Shown here piece by piece: positions 1 through 7,447 of a stretch of 35,641 bases of DNA; position 1 is the first letter of the stretch; every line of letters starts with the position of its first letter. Source of the stretch: a virus. The notes beneath the pieces were generated by a model. It ran no database searches. It was not told the DNA's origin and saw only the letters and a program-made list of their open reading frames with translations. A program made the position numbers and the translations under genes. The stretch covers positions 1 through 35,641 of the IMG/VR virus record IMGVR_UViG_3300038825_000701. The stretch is one strand, 5' to 3'.

Positions 1-308
1 CCGCCATAAGTCGGTGCTTTACCATCTGCCTGGACACTCTCTAATTCTTCATCCTCATCCATAAGACCATCTAGCATGTCCATTAATGTATCTAATTCGG
101 TTACAGGTTCAGGGTCATTAGCAAATTTAAGGGCATTAGCTTCCATAAATTCATCCATAGAAGGACTATCTTCATCATCCTCGTCATAGTAATGCGAATA
201 ACACTCAGTAAGCATCCTTGTCCATATCTCTTGTATTTTTGCTTTAAAACGATCTATTTCAAGCAAATCTGTAGAGTCTGAGCCTGTAGTATCTTCAAAT
301 ATGTCCAT
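1..308 (-). CDS. Acidic protein of unknown function, copy 1 (3' part cut by window start)
   Basis: About 102 codons are readable from ATG at 308 to the window edge, with no stop. The protein begins MDIFEDT, continues with a helical stretch (KIQEIWTRMLTECY), and is very rich in Asp and Glu; the visible part ends at KAPTYGG. It is clearly homologous to the gene at 35016-35576, with roughly half the residues identical by eye and the same MDIFEDT start and KAPTYG motif. Its start lies inside the end of the FmdB-like gene (14 bp overlap), exactly as in the second copy, so the pair was duplicated as a unit or the ends are two alleles. It lies between the coat protein and tail genes, so a head or connector role is possible but unproven. 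I recognise no named family. Confidence 0.8.
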   Translation of the reverse strand, partial: MDIFEDTTGSDSTDLLEIDRFKAKIQEIWTRMLTECYSHYYDEDDEDSPSMDEFMEANALKFANDPEPVTELDTLMDMLDGLMDEDEELESVQADGKAPTYG

Positions 309-516
309 TAAATTTATCCTTGCTTAGTCTTTTCTTTTCTCGCATAGCAAATCTAGTCATTTCATATCCATAACTAGGTCTGACATCGTTTATTGAGTAT
401 ATTCTTTGGGCAGGTTTGCCACATTTAGGGCATTCAATACCCATTTTCATTTCATCATAAGAGCGTAATTCTTCACTTACATGATTTTGTTCGCATTTAA
501 AATCGTAAAATGGCAT
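295..516 (-). CDS. FmdB-type zinc-ribbon protein, copy 1
   Basis: This 73-residue protein starts MPFYDFKC and carries Cys8, His12 and the pair Cys29-x2-Cys32 (ECPKCG). That is the layout of the FmdB family of small zinc ribbons (MPxYxYxC...CPxCG), with the usual second Cys of the first pair replaced by C-x3-H. I chose the ATG at 516 rather than an upstream in-frame ATG at 603. It matches the family start and overlaps the upstream stop as TAATG, which suggests translational coupling. Phage FmdB-like proteins are common but their role is not established; nucleic-acid or protein binding is an inference. The last 25 residues are identical to the partial copy at 35563-35641. Confidence 0.8.
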   Translation of the reverse strand: MPFYDFKCEQNHVSEELRSYDEMKMGIECPKCGKPAQRIYSINDVRPSYGYEMTRFAMREKKRLSKDKFNGHI

Positions 517-698
517 TATGTAAAGGTTTCCATTAGTGGTGGGGCAAATTGCACCATAATCCAAGAAAGAATACTGATACCAAACAAACCGACTAACATC
601 CACTTCATTTTAAAATCATCAACAGTCATTTTAAAACCAATTATTTCGTTACCTAATATCCTTACAGATATTTCAAGTTTGCCTTCTTCGTCTTGCAT
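516..698 (-). CDS. Small single-pass membrane protein
   Basis: The product has 60 residues. The first 30 are polar and β-like (KLEISVRILGNEIIGFKM). They are followed by one strong hydrophobic segment at about residues 33-53 (MLVGLFGISILSWIMVQFA). The stop codon overlaps the start of the FmdB-like gene by one base. No Shine-Dalgarno sequence precedes the ATG at 698, and the gene follows the hairpin downstream of the coat gene, so expression may depend on read-through. Its function is unknown. The position right after the major capsid gene would allow a minor virion or membrane-interaction role, but that is only positional. Confidence 0.65.
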   Translation of the reverse strand: MQDEEGKLEISVRILGNEIIGFKMTVDDFKMKWMLVGLFGISILSWIMVQFAPPLMETFT

Positions 699-719
699 AT
701 GACTTAAATTAACTTAGAA

Positions 720-743
720 TAACCCCCTCGTGAGAAGGGGTTA
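720..743 (-). terminator. Hairpin after the major capsid gene
   Basis: The arms taacccc (720-726) and ggggtta (737-743) form a 7-bp stem with a 10-nt loop, 16 nt past the coat gene stop. There is no long U-run on the minus strand, only a T-rich tract, so it is more likely a partial terminator or 3' stabiliser for the coat mRNA than a full stop. Confidence 0.6.
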
Positions 744-758
744 CATCTTAATTAACTA

Positions 759-1679
759 TTAAGATCCAGGTACTACAAAAGCTACACCAGCATCATCTCT
801 TAACTCAGCTACACCATAAATAGTGTCTGAAGTGAAAAGATCACCTAAGTATTCTTGTTTGTACTGTGTCTGGCTACGCACTCCAACTTGCTCTGCTAGA
901 ACTAGAGCATCTTTGTGCATTAGTACACCTGCTCTGTCAGTACCAGCAGGAGTTGGGCAGTTAGATGAGATAAAGATATCTACACCATAAATCTGTCCAA
1001 TCTTACCAGTCTTAATAGCATCACCAGAACCAATGAACTGCTGCTCTGTAAATCTATTGATTCCAAGCATGTCATTAGCACAGATTGGTGGAACTACCAT
1101 TACACGATTGTCCATTGGTACATCTGCATCATCCAGAGTTAAAAGCATTCTACGAATACCTGCATCTGTAATGTCAGAAGCATTTGTTGCGTTACCAGTA
1201 TAAGCAGTAGAACCATCACCACCGATAACAGCATTTTCATATGCTGCTGCACCAGTACCGCCTACTGTACCACCCTGTAAACCTTCTGTAAGAGCAAAAA
1301 GGTCAGTATCAACTTGCTTGGCAAGAGCATAACCAGCATCGTCAGTATAAAACTTACGCATACTTGCTAGTGCTTGTACTTCTGCGATATCCTCAATTAA
1401 TTTTGAGTATTCGTAGTGCTTGTCGATAGACACAGTTACCTTTGTGTTGGTAGCTGCTGATAATGTTACTTGCGTGTTTGCTGCTTTAGCACTTGCACTT
1501 CCTCTCGCAGGTACAGGGATATAGATAGTATCGCCTTTTTTACCTTTGTGAGATAGCTTAGTTACTAGGTTAGCAACCACTAGATTTGACTTATATGCAC
1601 CTATTACTTCATCACTCCACAATTCGGGGATGAAGTTATTAGCTACTGAAGTCGTTACTTGGTTTGAACCCAAAGCCAT
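759..1679 (-). CDS. Major capsid protein
   Basis: This 306-residue protein begins MALGSNQVTTSVANNFIPEL, a start typical of podovirus coat proteins of the HK97 fold. It continues with an N-arm or E-loop-like region containing GKKGDTIYIPVPARG. A conserved late segment (GKIGQIYGVDIFISSNCP) and the C-terminal DDAGVAFVVPGS also fit. The Shine-Dalgarno sequence AGGAGA lies 6 nt before the ATG, among the best in the window. Codons here are less A+T-extreme than in neighbours, as expected for the most abundant virion protein. It directly follows the scaffold gene and is followed by a hairpin at 720-743. A weak TATAAT lies about 20 nt upstream of the ATG and could give extra transcription. Confidence 0.92.
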   Translation of the reverse strand: MALGSNQVTTSVANNFIPELWSDEVIGAYKSNLVVANLVTKLSHKGKKGDTIYIPVPARGSASAKAANTQVTLSAATNTKVTVSIDKHYEYSKLIEDIAEVQALASMRKFYTDDAGYALAKQVDTDLFALTEGLQGGTVGGTGAAAYENAVIGGDGSTAYTGNATNASDITDAGIRRMLLTLDDADVPMDNRVMVVPPICANDMLGINRFTEQQFIGSGDAIKTGKIGQIYGVDIFISSNCPTPAGTDRAGVLMHKDALVLAEQVGVRSQTQYKQEYLGDLFTSDTIYGVAELRDDAGVAFVVPGS

Positions 1680-1705
1680 TTTACTTCTCCTGTTATAGTA
1701 TTATA

Positions 1706-2545
1706 TTATTTAACCCTTCCTTCTGCATATGCTTCCTGAATTTCATCAGCAAGTGTTGCATATCGGTTAGGATCTGTTACCTGCAAGTTAATTAAATCAG
1801 CTCGCCTGTAAACTTTCTTTCCACCTACAGATTCTCCAGATGATCTACTTTCGCCAGTTGTTTTTTTCATTGCTTTTTCAATTTTAGATTTTTCTTCAGC
1901 TTCTGCTTCTTTTGTTGCACCAGTAATTCTAGTTTTAGAATACCAATCAAAAAGTTCTATTGCTAAATCTGATCTATATTCGGAATCAGCTTTTCTAAAC
2001 ATTTCTGTACGAGTTTCGCTATCACCTATAAATTTTTGAAAAGAAGAATCTTGAACAGTTTTTTGCCAATCTGGATATGCTTTTTCTAAAGCTTCCAAAT
2101 TATGCTTTTGCATATTACCCATTCTTTCTTCTCTAGCCTTTATAACATCAGGGTGGTTTTCTATAGCTTTATTTACAGCCGAAACTGGATCGTCATAGAA
2201 GTTGTCCTCCTGTATTACAGATTCTTCTGGTGGAGTAGTTTCAGTCACTTTATTTTGTGCTTCAATTAGGCTCTGCATAAGCTTTCGTTGTTCACCGAGT
2301 TCTGCCCCTTGCTTACCTAATGCCTGTTCGACATTTTGATGCATTTCAATAACCTCTGCCATTGTTTTGCCCGCATACTTTTCAGGAATATCTTGATTGC
2401 CATCAATATCTTGTATTTGTTCTGGCTCTGAATTTTCTTGTATATTTCTTTGACTTGAAAACTCGTCTAAAGAAGATTCAACCTGTGTTTCTGTTATGGG
2501 TTCACTTTGTAAAGGTGTTTCATCTACTACTATACTTTCACTCAT
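1706..2545 (-). CDS. Capsid scaffolding protein
   Basis: The 279-residue product has an acidic, disordered N-terminal third rich in Glu, Gln and Ser. The signature IPEKYAGKTMAEVIEMHQNV follows at about residues 53-72, then a QALGKQGAELGEQRKL helix, a Glu/Lys-rich helical middle, and a basic C-terminal region (GKKVYRRADLINLQ) that would bind coat protein. This motif order is typical of scaffolding proteins in podoviruses and fits its place between portal and coat genes. Upstream is a GGAG ribosome site and a small hairpin (CCCT-GAAA-AGGG). The protein assembles procapsids and leaves or is degraded before DNA packaging. Confidence 0.88.
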   Translation of the reverse strand: MSESIVVDETPLQSEPITETQVESSLDEFSSQRNIQENSEPEQIQDIDGNQDIPEKYAGKTMAEVIEMHQNVEQALGKQGAELGEQRKLMQSLIEAQNKVTETTPPEESVIQEDNFYDDPVSAVNKAIENHPDVIKAREERMGNMQKHNLEALEKAYPDWQKTVQDSSFQKFIGDSETRTEMFRKADSEYRSDLAIELFDWYSKTRITGATKEAEAEEKSKIEKAMKKTTGESRSSGESVGGKKVYRRADLINLQVTDPNRYATLADEIQEAYAEGRVK

Positions 2546-2584
2546 TGTGTTTTCTCCGCCCTTTTCAGGGTTATGAAGTTTGAA

Positions 2585-2827
2585 TTATGTTGGATTTCCG
2601 TCTTGGAGTTCTTCCAACGCTAGGTGTGTTGCATTTTCTAAATTTACAATAAAATTTATGATACGCAACTGACCTTTGATTATCCAAAGGTCTTGTTCAG
2701 AATTAATATTGTTTAAATTACCAATATTTTCTTCTAAATTTTGTAAATCTTGTATTAAATCTAACCATCCATCTGTTTCAGTCATTCCTAGCCTATCTTC
2801 TAAGAATTTTTCGTCTGTTTTTGCCAT
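2585..2827 (-). CDS. Small helical protein between portal and scaffold genes
   Basis: The protein has 80 residues, is acidic, and is predicted almost entirely helical. Heptad-like spacing (WLDLIQDLQNLEENIGNLNNI) suggests a coiled coil, and a second helix (LRIINFIVNLENATHLALEEL) follows. I recognise no named family. Its place between the portal and scaffold genes, with short gaps on both sides, suggests a role in head assembly, but nothing in the sequence proves this. Confidence 0.7.
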   Translation of the reverse strand: MAKTDEKFLEDRLGMTETDGWLDLIQDLQNLEENIGNLNNINSEQDLWIIKGQLRIINFIVNLENATHLALEELQDGNPT

Positions 2828-2856
2828 TTTATTTTATTGCCACATATTAAATTTAA

Positions 2857-4812
2857 TTATTGTAATTGTTGTTTAATTTGTCTTGGCATTCCAGCCTCTC
2901 TTGCTTTAGCTAAATTTAAAATAGTTTCAGATTTTAAATGTTCTATTTCTGGTATGTTTCTTGCTGTTTCAGATCGTTTATTTTCAATATCTGCCATTAA
3001 TTTTTGTAAACTAATTTGATCTTTTTGCAATTTAAGTATTTTTTCTTGTAAATCAATATCATTTGGTTGCTTATTCATTGCATCAGCTTGATGTAATATA
3101 GCTTTTGCTTCTTCTTCTTTAGCTTCTGCTATAGTTTTTTGTACATTAGCTTGTAATTGTTGCATTTGCATTTGCTCTAATTGCATTTGCATTTGTTCTC
3201 TATTTTCATCTGGTTGGTTGCCTTGCATAAGAGCATTAACAATTTGATCTCTATTGTGAATAGATGAATTTTGGAACATTGCTAATAAAATAACATTAAA
3301 TGCGGGTGAATCTTTAGGTATAGCTTGTAACATTTGTACCATTTGTTGCATTTCTAGTTCTTTAGCCATAATACCCATAGTAGAATAAGGTACAAATTTG
3401 TAATCAGTTACAGGATATCTGTCAATATCAAATTGTATTTTTCTCCACATGCATTTATTTATAAGAGGTATAAGAAAAGTGTTTTGAAAATTCATTAATG
3501 TGCGTTTTTGCCTCTTTATAGCAGCACTTTGCATCATAGACATGCCACTAGCAGTATCATTTTGTGCTGCACCTGTATCAGCACTACCTGTGCCCATTTG
3601 TATCATGTTTTGAAGTGAGGCAACCTGATTAAATGTATTAGGATCTGTTGTACCCATGTCGAGTGGCATGATAGCATCTCGTGGATTTCCATTGGTCAGA
3701 ACAGTTTTTCCTGCTCTCACTTCAAACTTTACGCCTCTAGGTAATCTTGTGGCATCAGCAGCCATCATTGGTGTAGTAGTTAACGCTAGAGAATCTATTC
3801 TTGCTCTCATTTCAGCATCTAATGCTTTTTGTGGGTTATATCCTTTTTCACAAACACCTCTGCCCCAAAATTTATTAGGAACAATGTCATGTTGGTATGA
3901 AATGAATGGCCTATCATTCATCATAAAAGCATTTTCATCAACTCTTAATATATGTTCGTCATTACACATAGTAACAACTGCTTCTACTAACTCATCTTTT
4001 TTAGTATATTCAAAATCATCTTTATCTTTGTTAGCTTTTAAAAATCTTTTTGGTACCAATCCCCAATATTCAGTTATTTTAACTGAATCAGATTCGTCTG
4101 CTTGTTTAGTTTCTGGGTCGTATCCAAATTTTACTGTTTGAAAATCTCCATCTATGGGTACATCTCTATATAATCCTGATCTTATACCTTCAACAATGTG
4201 ATATCTAGGTTTTATAACTTCATGTGCTACACCTAAAGCATCGTCAATTGAAATAGCTGAAGGGTCAATAAGAAATTCTTTAGGTGATATAGGCTCTACA
4301 TGAACATCTACTATAGGATATTCTATAACTGTTCTTGTTTTTGCAGCAGTTCCATCTATAGTTTCTTCAGATGGTGCTCTTTCAATATTAGATTTAACAA
4401 CTATTTTTCCAATACCAGTACCATATATAGCACTATTTAAAAATACTTCACAAATAGCATCTTTACAACCTGTTTTTTCTAAATCTTCTTGCAATAAATT
4501 ACGAATATATTCTGCTTCTCTAGGATCTTCATCAAGCATATCATCTTTTATGTCAAACCATTTACCACGCCCAAAAGTTGCTTCTTCTAATTCTGCAACT
4601 GATGATTCAACAGCTTGTTGTAATGCAGGAGAAATTAACCTTGATCTTTCATTTGCTCTAGTTTTATCTTCAGCAGACCAAATACCTCTCCACAAACGAT
4701 AATATTCATCCCACATAGGAATGTAGTTAATATTTCTGTGTGTCCTCCAGCCTTCTAGCCTGTGTGACAACCAGCCTGCTAACGCCTGGTATTTTGTTTC
4801 TGATTTATTCAT
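2857..4812 (-). CDS. Portal (head-tail connector) protein
   Basis: The product has 651 residues from ATG at 4812; an in-frame GTG at 4827 would add five. The N-terminal region contains WDEYYRLWRGIW and RSRLISPALQQAVESSVAEL, then ERAPSEETIDG and a P-I-S-PKEFLIDPSA motif. The central SYQHDIVPNKFWGRGVCEKG and the later GSADTGAAQNDTASGMSMM stretch fit portal proteins of P22-like short-tailed phages. The C-terminal 180 residues are a Gln/Met/Lys-rich coiled coil, as expected for the barrel inside the head. It would form the dodecameric ring through which DNA is packaged and ejected. It has its own extended -10 promoter and a dyad at its start (4823-4850). I prefer the ATG because the GTG sits inside the dyad, only about 8 nt from the predicted transcript start. 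Confidence 0.92.
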   Translation of the reverse strand: MNKSETKYQALAGWLSHRLEGWRTHRNINYIPMWDEYYRLWRGIWSAEDKTRANERSRLISPALQQAVESSVAELEEATFGRGKWFDIKDDMLDEDPREAEYIRNLLQEDLEKTGCKDAICEVFLNSAIYGTGIGKIVVKSNIERAPSEETIDGTAAKTRTVIEYPIVDVHVEPISPKEFLIDPSAISIDDALGVAHEVIKPRYHIVEGIRSGLYRDVPIDGDFQTVKFGYDPETKQADESDSVKITEYWGLVPKRFLKANKDKDDFEYTKKDELVEAVVTMCNDEHILRVDENAFMMNDRPFISYQHDIVPNKFWGRGVCEKGYNPQKALDAEMRARIDSLALTTTPMMAADATRLPRGVKFEVRAGKTVLTNGNPRDAIMPLDMGTTDPNTFNQVASLQNMIQMGTGSADTGAAQNDTASGMSMMQSAAIKRQKRTLMNFQNTFLIPLINKCMWRKIQFDIDRYPVTDYKFVPYSTMGIMAKELEMQQMVQMLQAIPKDSPAFNVILLAMFQNSSIHNRDQIVNALMQGNQPDENREQMQMQLEQMQMQQLQANVQKTIAEAKEEEAKAILHQADAMNKQPNDIDLQEKILKLQKDQISLQKLMADIENKRSETARNIPEIEHLKSETILNLAKAREAGMPRQIKQQLQ

Positions 4813-4822
4813 ATCTAATATA

Positions 4823-4840
4823 GGCACTTAAATAAGTGCC
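4823..4840. promoter_or_regulatory. Operator-like dyad over the portal gene start
   Basis: GGCACTTATTTAAGTGCC on the minus strand has two perfect 8-bp arms around a 2-bp centre. It lies immediately downstream of the -10 element and covers the likely transcription start and the GTG candidate start. It could be a repressor site or a hairpin at the 5' end of the mRNA; it has no terminator-like U-run. Confidence 0.6.
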
Positions 4841-4841
4841 G

Positions 4842-4850
4842 ATTATATCA
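4842..4850 (-). promoter_or_regulatory. Extended -10 promoter for the portal gene
   Basis: TGATATAAT on the minus strand matches the extended -10 consensus TGnTATAAT perfectly. No good -35 is visible at 17 bp, which extended -10 promoters can do without. The predicted start is near 4835, inside the dyad at 4823-4840. It would raise head-gene expression within the long minus-strand unit. Confidence 0.6.
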
Positions 4851-4862
4851 CATTTTTTATTC

Positions 4863-5108
4863 TTAATGTAACTTTCTTTCTTCTGGCTCAATAACAATAT
4901 CGCCATCTAATAACAATTTGCATATAGTTAAATCAACATTGTCATCCCAATTTTCTTGATTATATAAATATCCTTCTCCATCATCTATAAGATTTGTTAT
5001 TATTTGACAAGCAACTATATATCTTTCTACTATGTTAGTTTTATCATTGCTAAACTCTAACAACTCATCCATTTCTGCTTTTGTTAAATTACTAATATCC
5101 AGCGACAT
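4863..5108 (-). CDS. Small acidic protein between terL and portal genes
   Basis: The protein has 81 residues, is acidic, and appears mostly helical (LTKAEMDELLEFSNDKTNIV, then YIVACQIITNLIDDG). It overlaps the 3' end of terL by 17 bp, so it is translated from the same message. No cysteine pairs, signal peptide or membrane segment is seen, and I recognise no family. Its location between packaging motor and portal genes makes a packaging accessory role possible. Confidence 0.65.
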   Translation of the reverse strand: MSLDISNLTKAEMDELLEFSNDKTNIVERYIVACQIITNLIDDGEGYLYNQENWDDNVDLTICKLLLDGDIVIEPEERKLH

Positions 5109-6342
5109 TATCTATTGGCCTCCATTCATCATCTAATTCTATTGAGTGGGCGAAATCTGCAACTGATACTTGATCTATATAAGCAAGAGCATCTAACATA
5201 TCATCATGAGCAAGTCTATTAGGAAAATCTAATAATTGATTTGTAAATTCTCGCCATTCTTTTTTTTCGTTAAAAGTAATTTGTCCATGCTCCATTCTGC
5301 CTTGTAACGCCCAAGTTATTCTATCGTTTTTCTTTTTACCGCCATGTCTAAGTTCTATTATAGAAACCCATCTACCTTCTGTTCGCATTTCATCTTCCAA
5401 GTAAGGTAATATAGCGTTCCTTAGTGACCCTGTTTCAATACCTACAGTAGCAGATTCTACCTTCATCGCAGATGAAAGAATTTTTTTGGCGGTTTCTTTA
5501 ATGTTCCAACGACCATGTAATATATCTTTTACCCACCATTTATCACGATCTATTTTAACAATTGCAATAGCTGTTTCGTCTAATCTTGATCTTTTTAAAT
5601 TTCGTTCTTGTTCTACAGACTCGTAGCCAGCAGGATCAACAGCAATAACATAGTTACCATCTTCTGGTTCTTCATCAACTTGAAACCATTCTTCTTTAAA
5701 TATACCACCTGAAGTTGTTTCAAATGATGCTTCAAATTCTTGCCTAAACGACATAGAGGACATGCTTTTTTTAGAAGCTTCTATTTCTTCTGCTGGCAAA
5801 AAAGGATTATCTGTTGAGGTAAACTGAAAAGCATCCCAATCTTCATCTTCCAGGGCATCTTTATACAAATCAAAGAAATGGTTTTTACCTGCGGGCGTAC
5901 CAATAAATAAAGCACCACCACGAACATCTGCAAGAGTAGGGCGAATAATCTGTTCCCAAACTTGAGGTTTCATAGAGGCGTACTCATCAAGAACGACATA
6001 AGCAAGTCCTACACCACGAAGTGTTTCTGGTCGGTCAGATCCCTTAAGGTATATCTTACGACCATTGACTAAAGTTAAAACTGCTGTATTTTCGTAGGCC
6101 TGGACAATTAGGTCTTTACCTAACTCTTTAAGCATAGCCCACATAATATCTTTAGCTTGCTGAAAAGTAGGTGCTATATAAAACACATCTTTACTATCAG
6201 ACTGTATTGCCTTTATAAGAAGTATCCAGGCAGATAAATAAGATTTACCAAAACGCCTACCAGCAGCAACTATCTTAAATCGTTTATCGGAATGAAATAT
6301 TTGCAGTTGAGCAGGGTGGAGGTCTATGTTTAGTTCAGCCAT
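5092..6342 (-). CDS. terL: Terminase large subunit (packaging ATPase-nuclease)
   Basis: The 416-residue protein has both terminase domains. In the ATPase domain, the Walker A motif AGRRFGKS is at 27-34, Walker B YVVLDE at 115-120, and the coupling motif IGTP at 147-150. In the RNase H-like nuclease domain, the acidic residues are Asp236 in IAVDPAG, Glu303 in GIETGS, and Asp380/Asp381/Asp384 in AHDDMLDALAY. It translocates DNA into the procapsid through the portal and cuts the concatemer. The length is slightly below the usual 450-550 but all motifs are present. Its start overlaps the stop of the zinc-finger gene at 6335, and it follows terS in normal order. Confidence 0.95.
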   Translation of the reverse strand: MAELNIDLHPAQLQIFHSDKRFKIVAAGRRFGKSYLSAWILLIKAIQSDSKDVFYIAPTFQQAKDIMWAMLKELGKDLIVQAYENTAVLTLVNGRKIYLKGSDRPETLRGVGLAYVVLDEYASMKPQVWEQIIRPTLADVRGGALFIGTPAGKNHFFDLYKDALEDEDWDAFQFTSTDNPFLPAEEIEASKKSMSSMSFRQEFEASFETTSGGIFKEEWFQVDEEPEDGNYVIAVDPAGYESVEQERNLKRSRLDETAIAIVKIDRDKWWVKDILHGRWNIKETAKKILSSAMKVESATVGIETGSLRNAILPYLEDEMRTEGRWVSIIELRHGGKKKNDRITWALQGRMEHGQITFNEKKEWREFTNQLLDFPNRLAHDDMLDALAYIDQVSVADFAHSIELDDEWRPIDNVAGY

Positions 6343-6502
6343 CTTCTTCTGTCAAACTTAAATGTTGGGAGGCCATATCTATAATTGAGGAATAACACCA
6401 CTCACAAAAAGTTACAGGGATGATTCCAAAGTAACCTTGCGTTCCACCACATTCTTCATCGTAGTCACTACCACACAAAGAACACTCGTCTTTAGGAGTC
6501 AA
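6335..6502 (-). CDS. 55-residue zinc-finger protein between terS and terL
   Basis: This small gene starts with TTG at 6502, which has a GGAG ribosome site 4-5 nt upstream. The product holds two pairs, Cys7-x2-Cys10 (ECSLCG) and Cys33-x2-Cys36 (TFCEWC), separated by 22 residues, plus Cys18. This is consistent with one treble-clef or ribbon-type zinc site. It overlaps the end of terS by 11 bp and the start of terL by 8 bp, so all three are probably co-translated. It could contact DNA or the terminase during packaging, but that is inference from position. The non-ATG start is the main doubt; the overlaps and paired cysteines argue it is real. Confidence 0.65.
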   Translation of the reverse strand: MTPKDECSLCGSDYDEECGGTQGYFGIIPVTFCEWCYSSIIDMASQHLSLTEEDG

Positions 6503-6896
6503 ATTTCTCCGCCATAGGGGAAGTATCTATCTTGGCAATTACTTCATCATCACTCTGTTCTACAGGTTCTATTAATTCAGCTTTATCATATTCACTAGCT
6601 TTTTGTTCTATAGAGTCAATAGAAGCTACATTAATAATAACTTGAGCATCACTTTTAGTTCTGTTAGAATCGACAGCTTTTTGTACAGGCAATATACGAT
6701 CCATACACATCTTTAAACAATGTACATCTCCATCCATAGCTTTATCAATTACTTTTTGTACAATCTCGCCACTTTTCTCAGACATTAACTCTCGTGCTAA
6801 CGCAGTATATTTGTTTACAGAGCCTTTAGGTCTACCTGCTGGGTTTAAAGAGGTCATGCCTTTGACAAGTGCTGGGTTGCCTTTTGGTTTTTGCAT
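6492..6896 (-). CDS. terS: Terminase small subunit
   Basis: The product has 134 residues from ATG at 6896. The N-terminal region contains the motif LNPAGRPKGSVNKYT, common in phage small terminases and related DNA-binding proteins, followed by helices (ARELMSEKSGEIVQKVIDKA) and an acidic C-terminal tail that would touch the large subunit. It recognises the packaging site and loads TerL. Helix-turn-helix character is likely but not certain from sequence alone. The likely promoter (6903-6911) is so close that the mRNA would start at or next to the ATG, a leaderless transcript. The repeat-rich block just upstream is a natural packaging-site candidate. Confidence 0.85.
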   Translation of the reverse strand: MQKPKGNPALVKGMTSLNPAGRPKGSVNKYTALARELMSEKSGEIVQKVIDKAMDGDVHCLKMCMDRILPVQKAVDSNRTKSDAQVIINVASIDSIEQKASEYDKAELIEPVEQSDDEVIAKIDTSPMAEKFDS

Positions 6897-6902
6897 ATGG
6901 AT

Positions 6903-6911
6903 AGTATAGCA
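6903..6911 (-). promoter_or_regulatory. Extended -10 promoter for the late/head unit
   Basis: TGCTATACT on the minus strand matches TGnTATAAT with one change. The A of the terS ATG at 6896 is the seventh base after the -10, so transcription would begin at the start codon. No -35 at normal spacing is obvious. Confidence 0.55.
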
Positions 6912-6998
6912 CATATAGAGTCCAAATTGGTTTTTTTTTGAAATTCTGTTTTTTGTGGGTGGGGTATAGCGTTTACTGTTGCTATATGCAATGAGCCT

Positions 6999-7010
6999 CC
7001 CCCAGGGGGG
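6999..7010. repeat. C5-A-G6 palindromic tract
   Basis: CCCCCAGGGGGG stands alone in an A+T-rich genome, about 100 bp upstream of terS. It can fold on either strand and may mark a terminase cutting or binding site. This is inference. Confidence 0.45.
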
Positions 7011-7021
7011 TTTGTGCTACT

Positions 7022-7035
7022 TTCTAGAGATCTTG
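7022..7035. repeat. 14-bp repeat TTCTAGAGATCTTG, copy 1
   Basis: First of three exact copies confined to this block. It lies about 115 bp upstream of the terS promoter. A partial match (ATTCTAGAG) follows near 7057. Confidence 0.75.
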
Positions 7036-7384
7036 CAGAACATCCAGAATTGCCCATTCTAGAGCCTTTTTAACTTTAGCCAGGCCAACATATGCCCCAG
7101 GTAATTAACTGGCCTCTATGCATGCCCCCAGTAAACAGAACGACCGACACTTGGAAGTTAAAATAAAAGTGTGGGGTAATGAATATTTAATTACTATTCT
7201 TCTAGTTAATATCTAAACACAACACGCCACAACACCATACACTCGCTTACTATGTTCCTGTGTTCTTGAGCTTTGTATATTCCCCTTGTGTATTTCTTAC
7301 TGTTAGTTGATGGATTTAGGCCATGCTTGGAAACTTGTTGCAAAAACGCCACCTCTACAACCCGCACTAATAAAGGAAATCAAT

Positions 7385-7398
7385 TTCTAGAGATCTTG
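7385..7398. repeat. 14-bp repeat TTCTAGAGATCTTG, copy 2
   Basis: Exact second copy, same orientation, 363 bp from copy 1. Flanks differ, so the conserved unit is the 14-mer itself. Confidence 0.75.
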
Positions 7399-7447
7399 GG
7401 AGAGCTGGGGGTTCTGTTGAATTAATACCACAAGCAAAAATTAATTC

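Noticed and set aside
3656-4141. 161-codon plus-strand frame opposite the portal gene
   Set aside because: Antisense shadow of a well-supported portal gene; no ribosome site or family match.
4823-4840. Dyad as a terminator
   Set aside because: No U-run follows on either strand and it sits right behind a -10 element, so an operator or leader hairpin is more likely.
6854-7057. 67-codon minus-strand frame across the terS promoter and repeats
   Set aside because: No ribosome site, it overlaps the terS start, runs through the C5-A-G6 tract and one 14-bp repeat, and has no coding-like composition.
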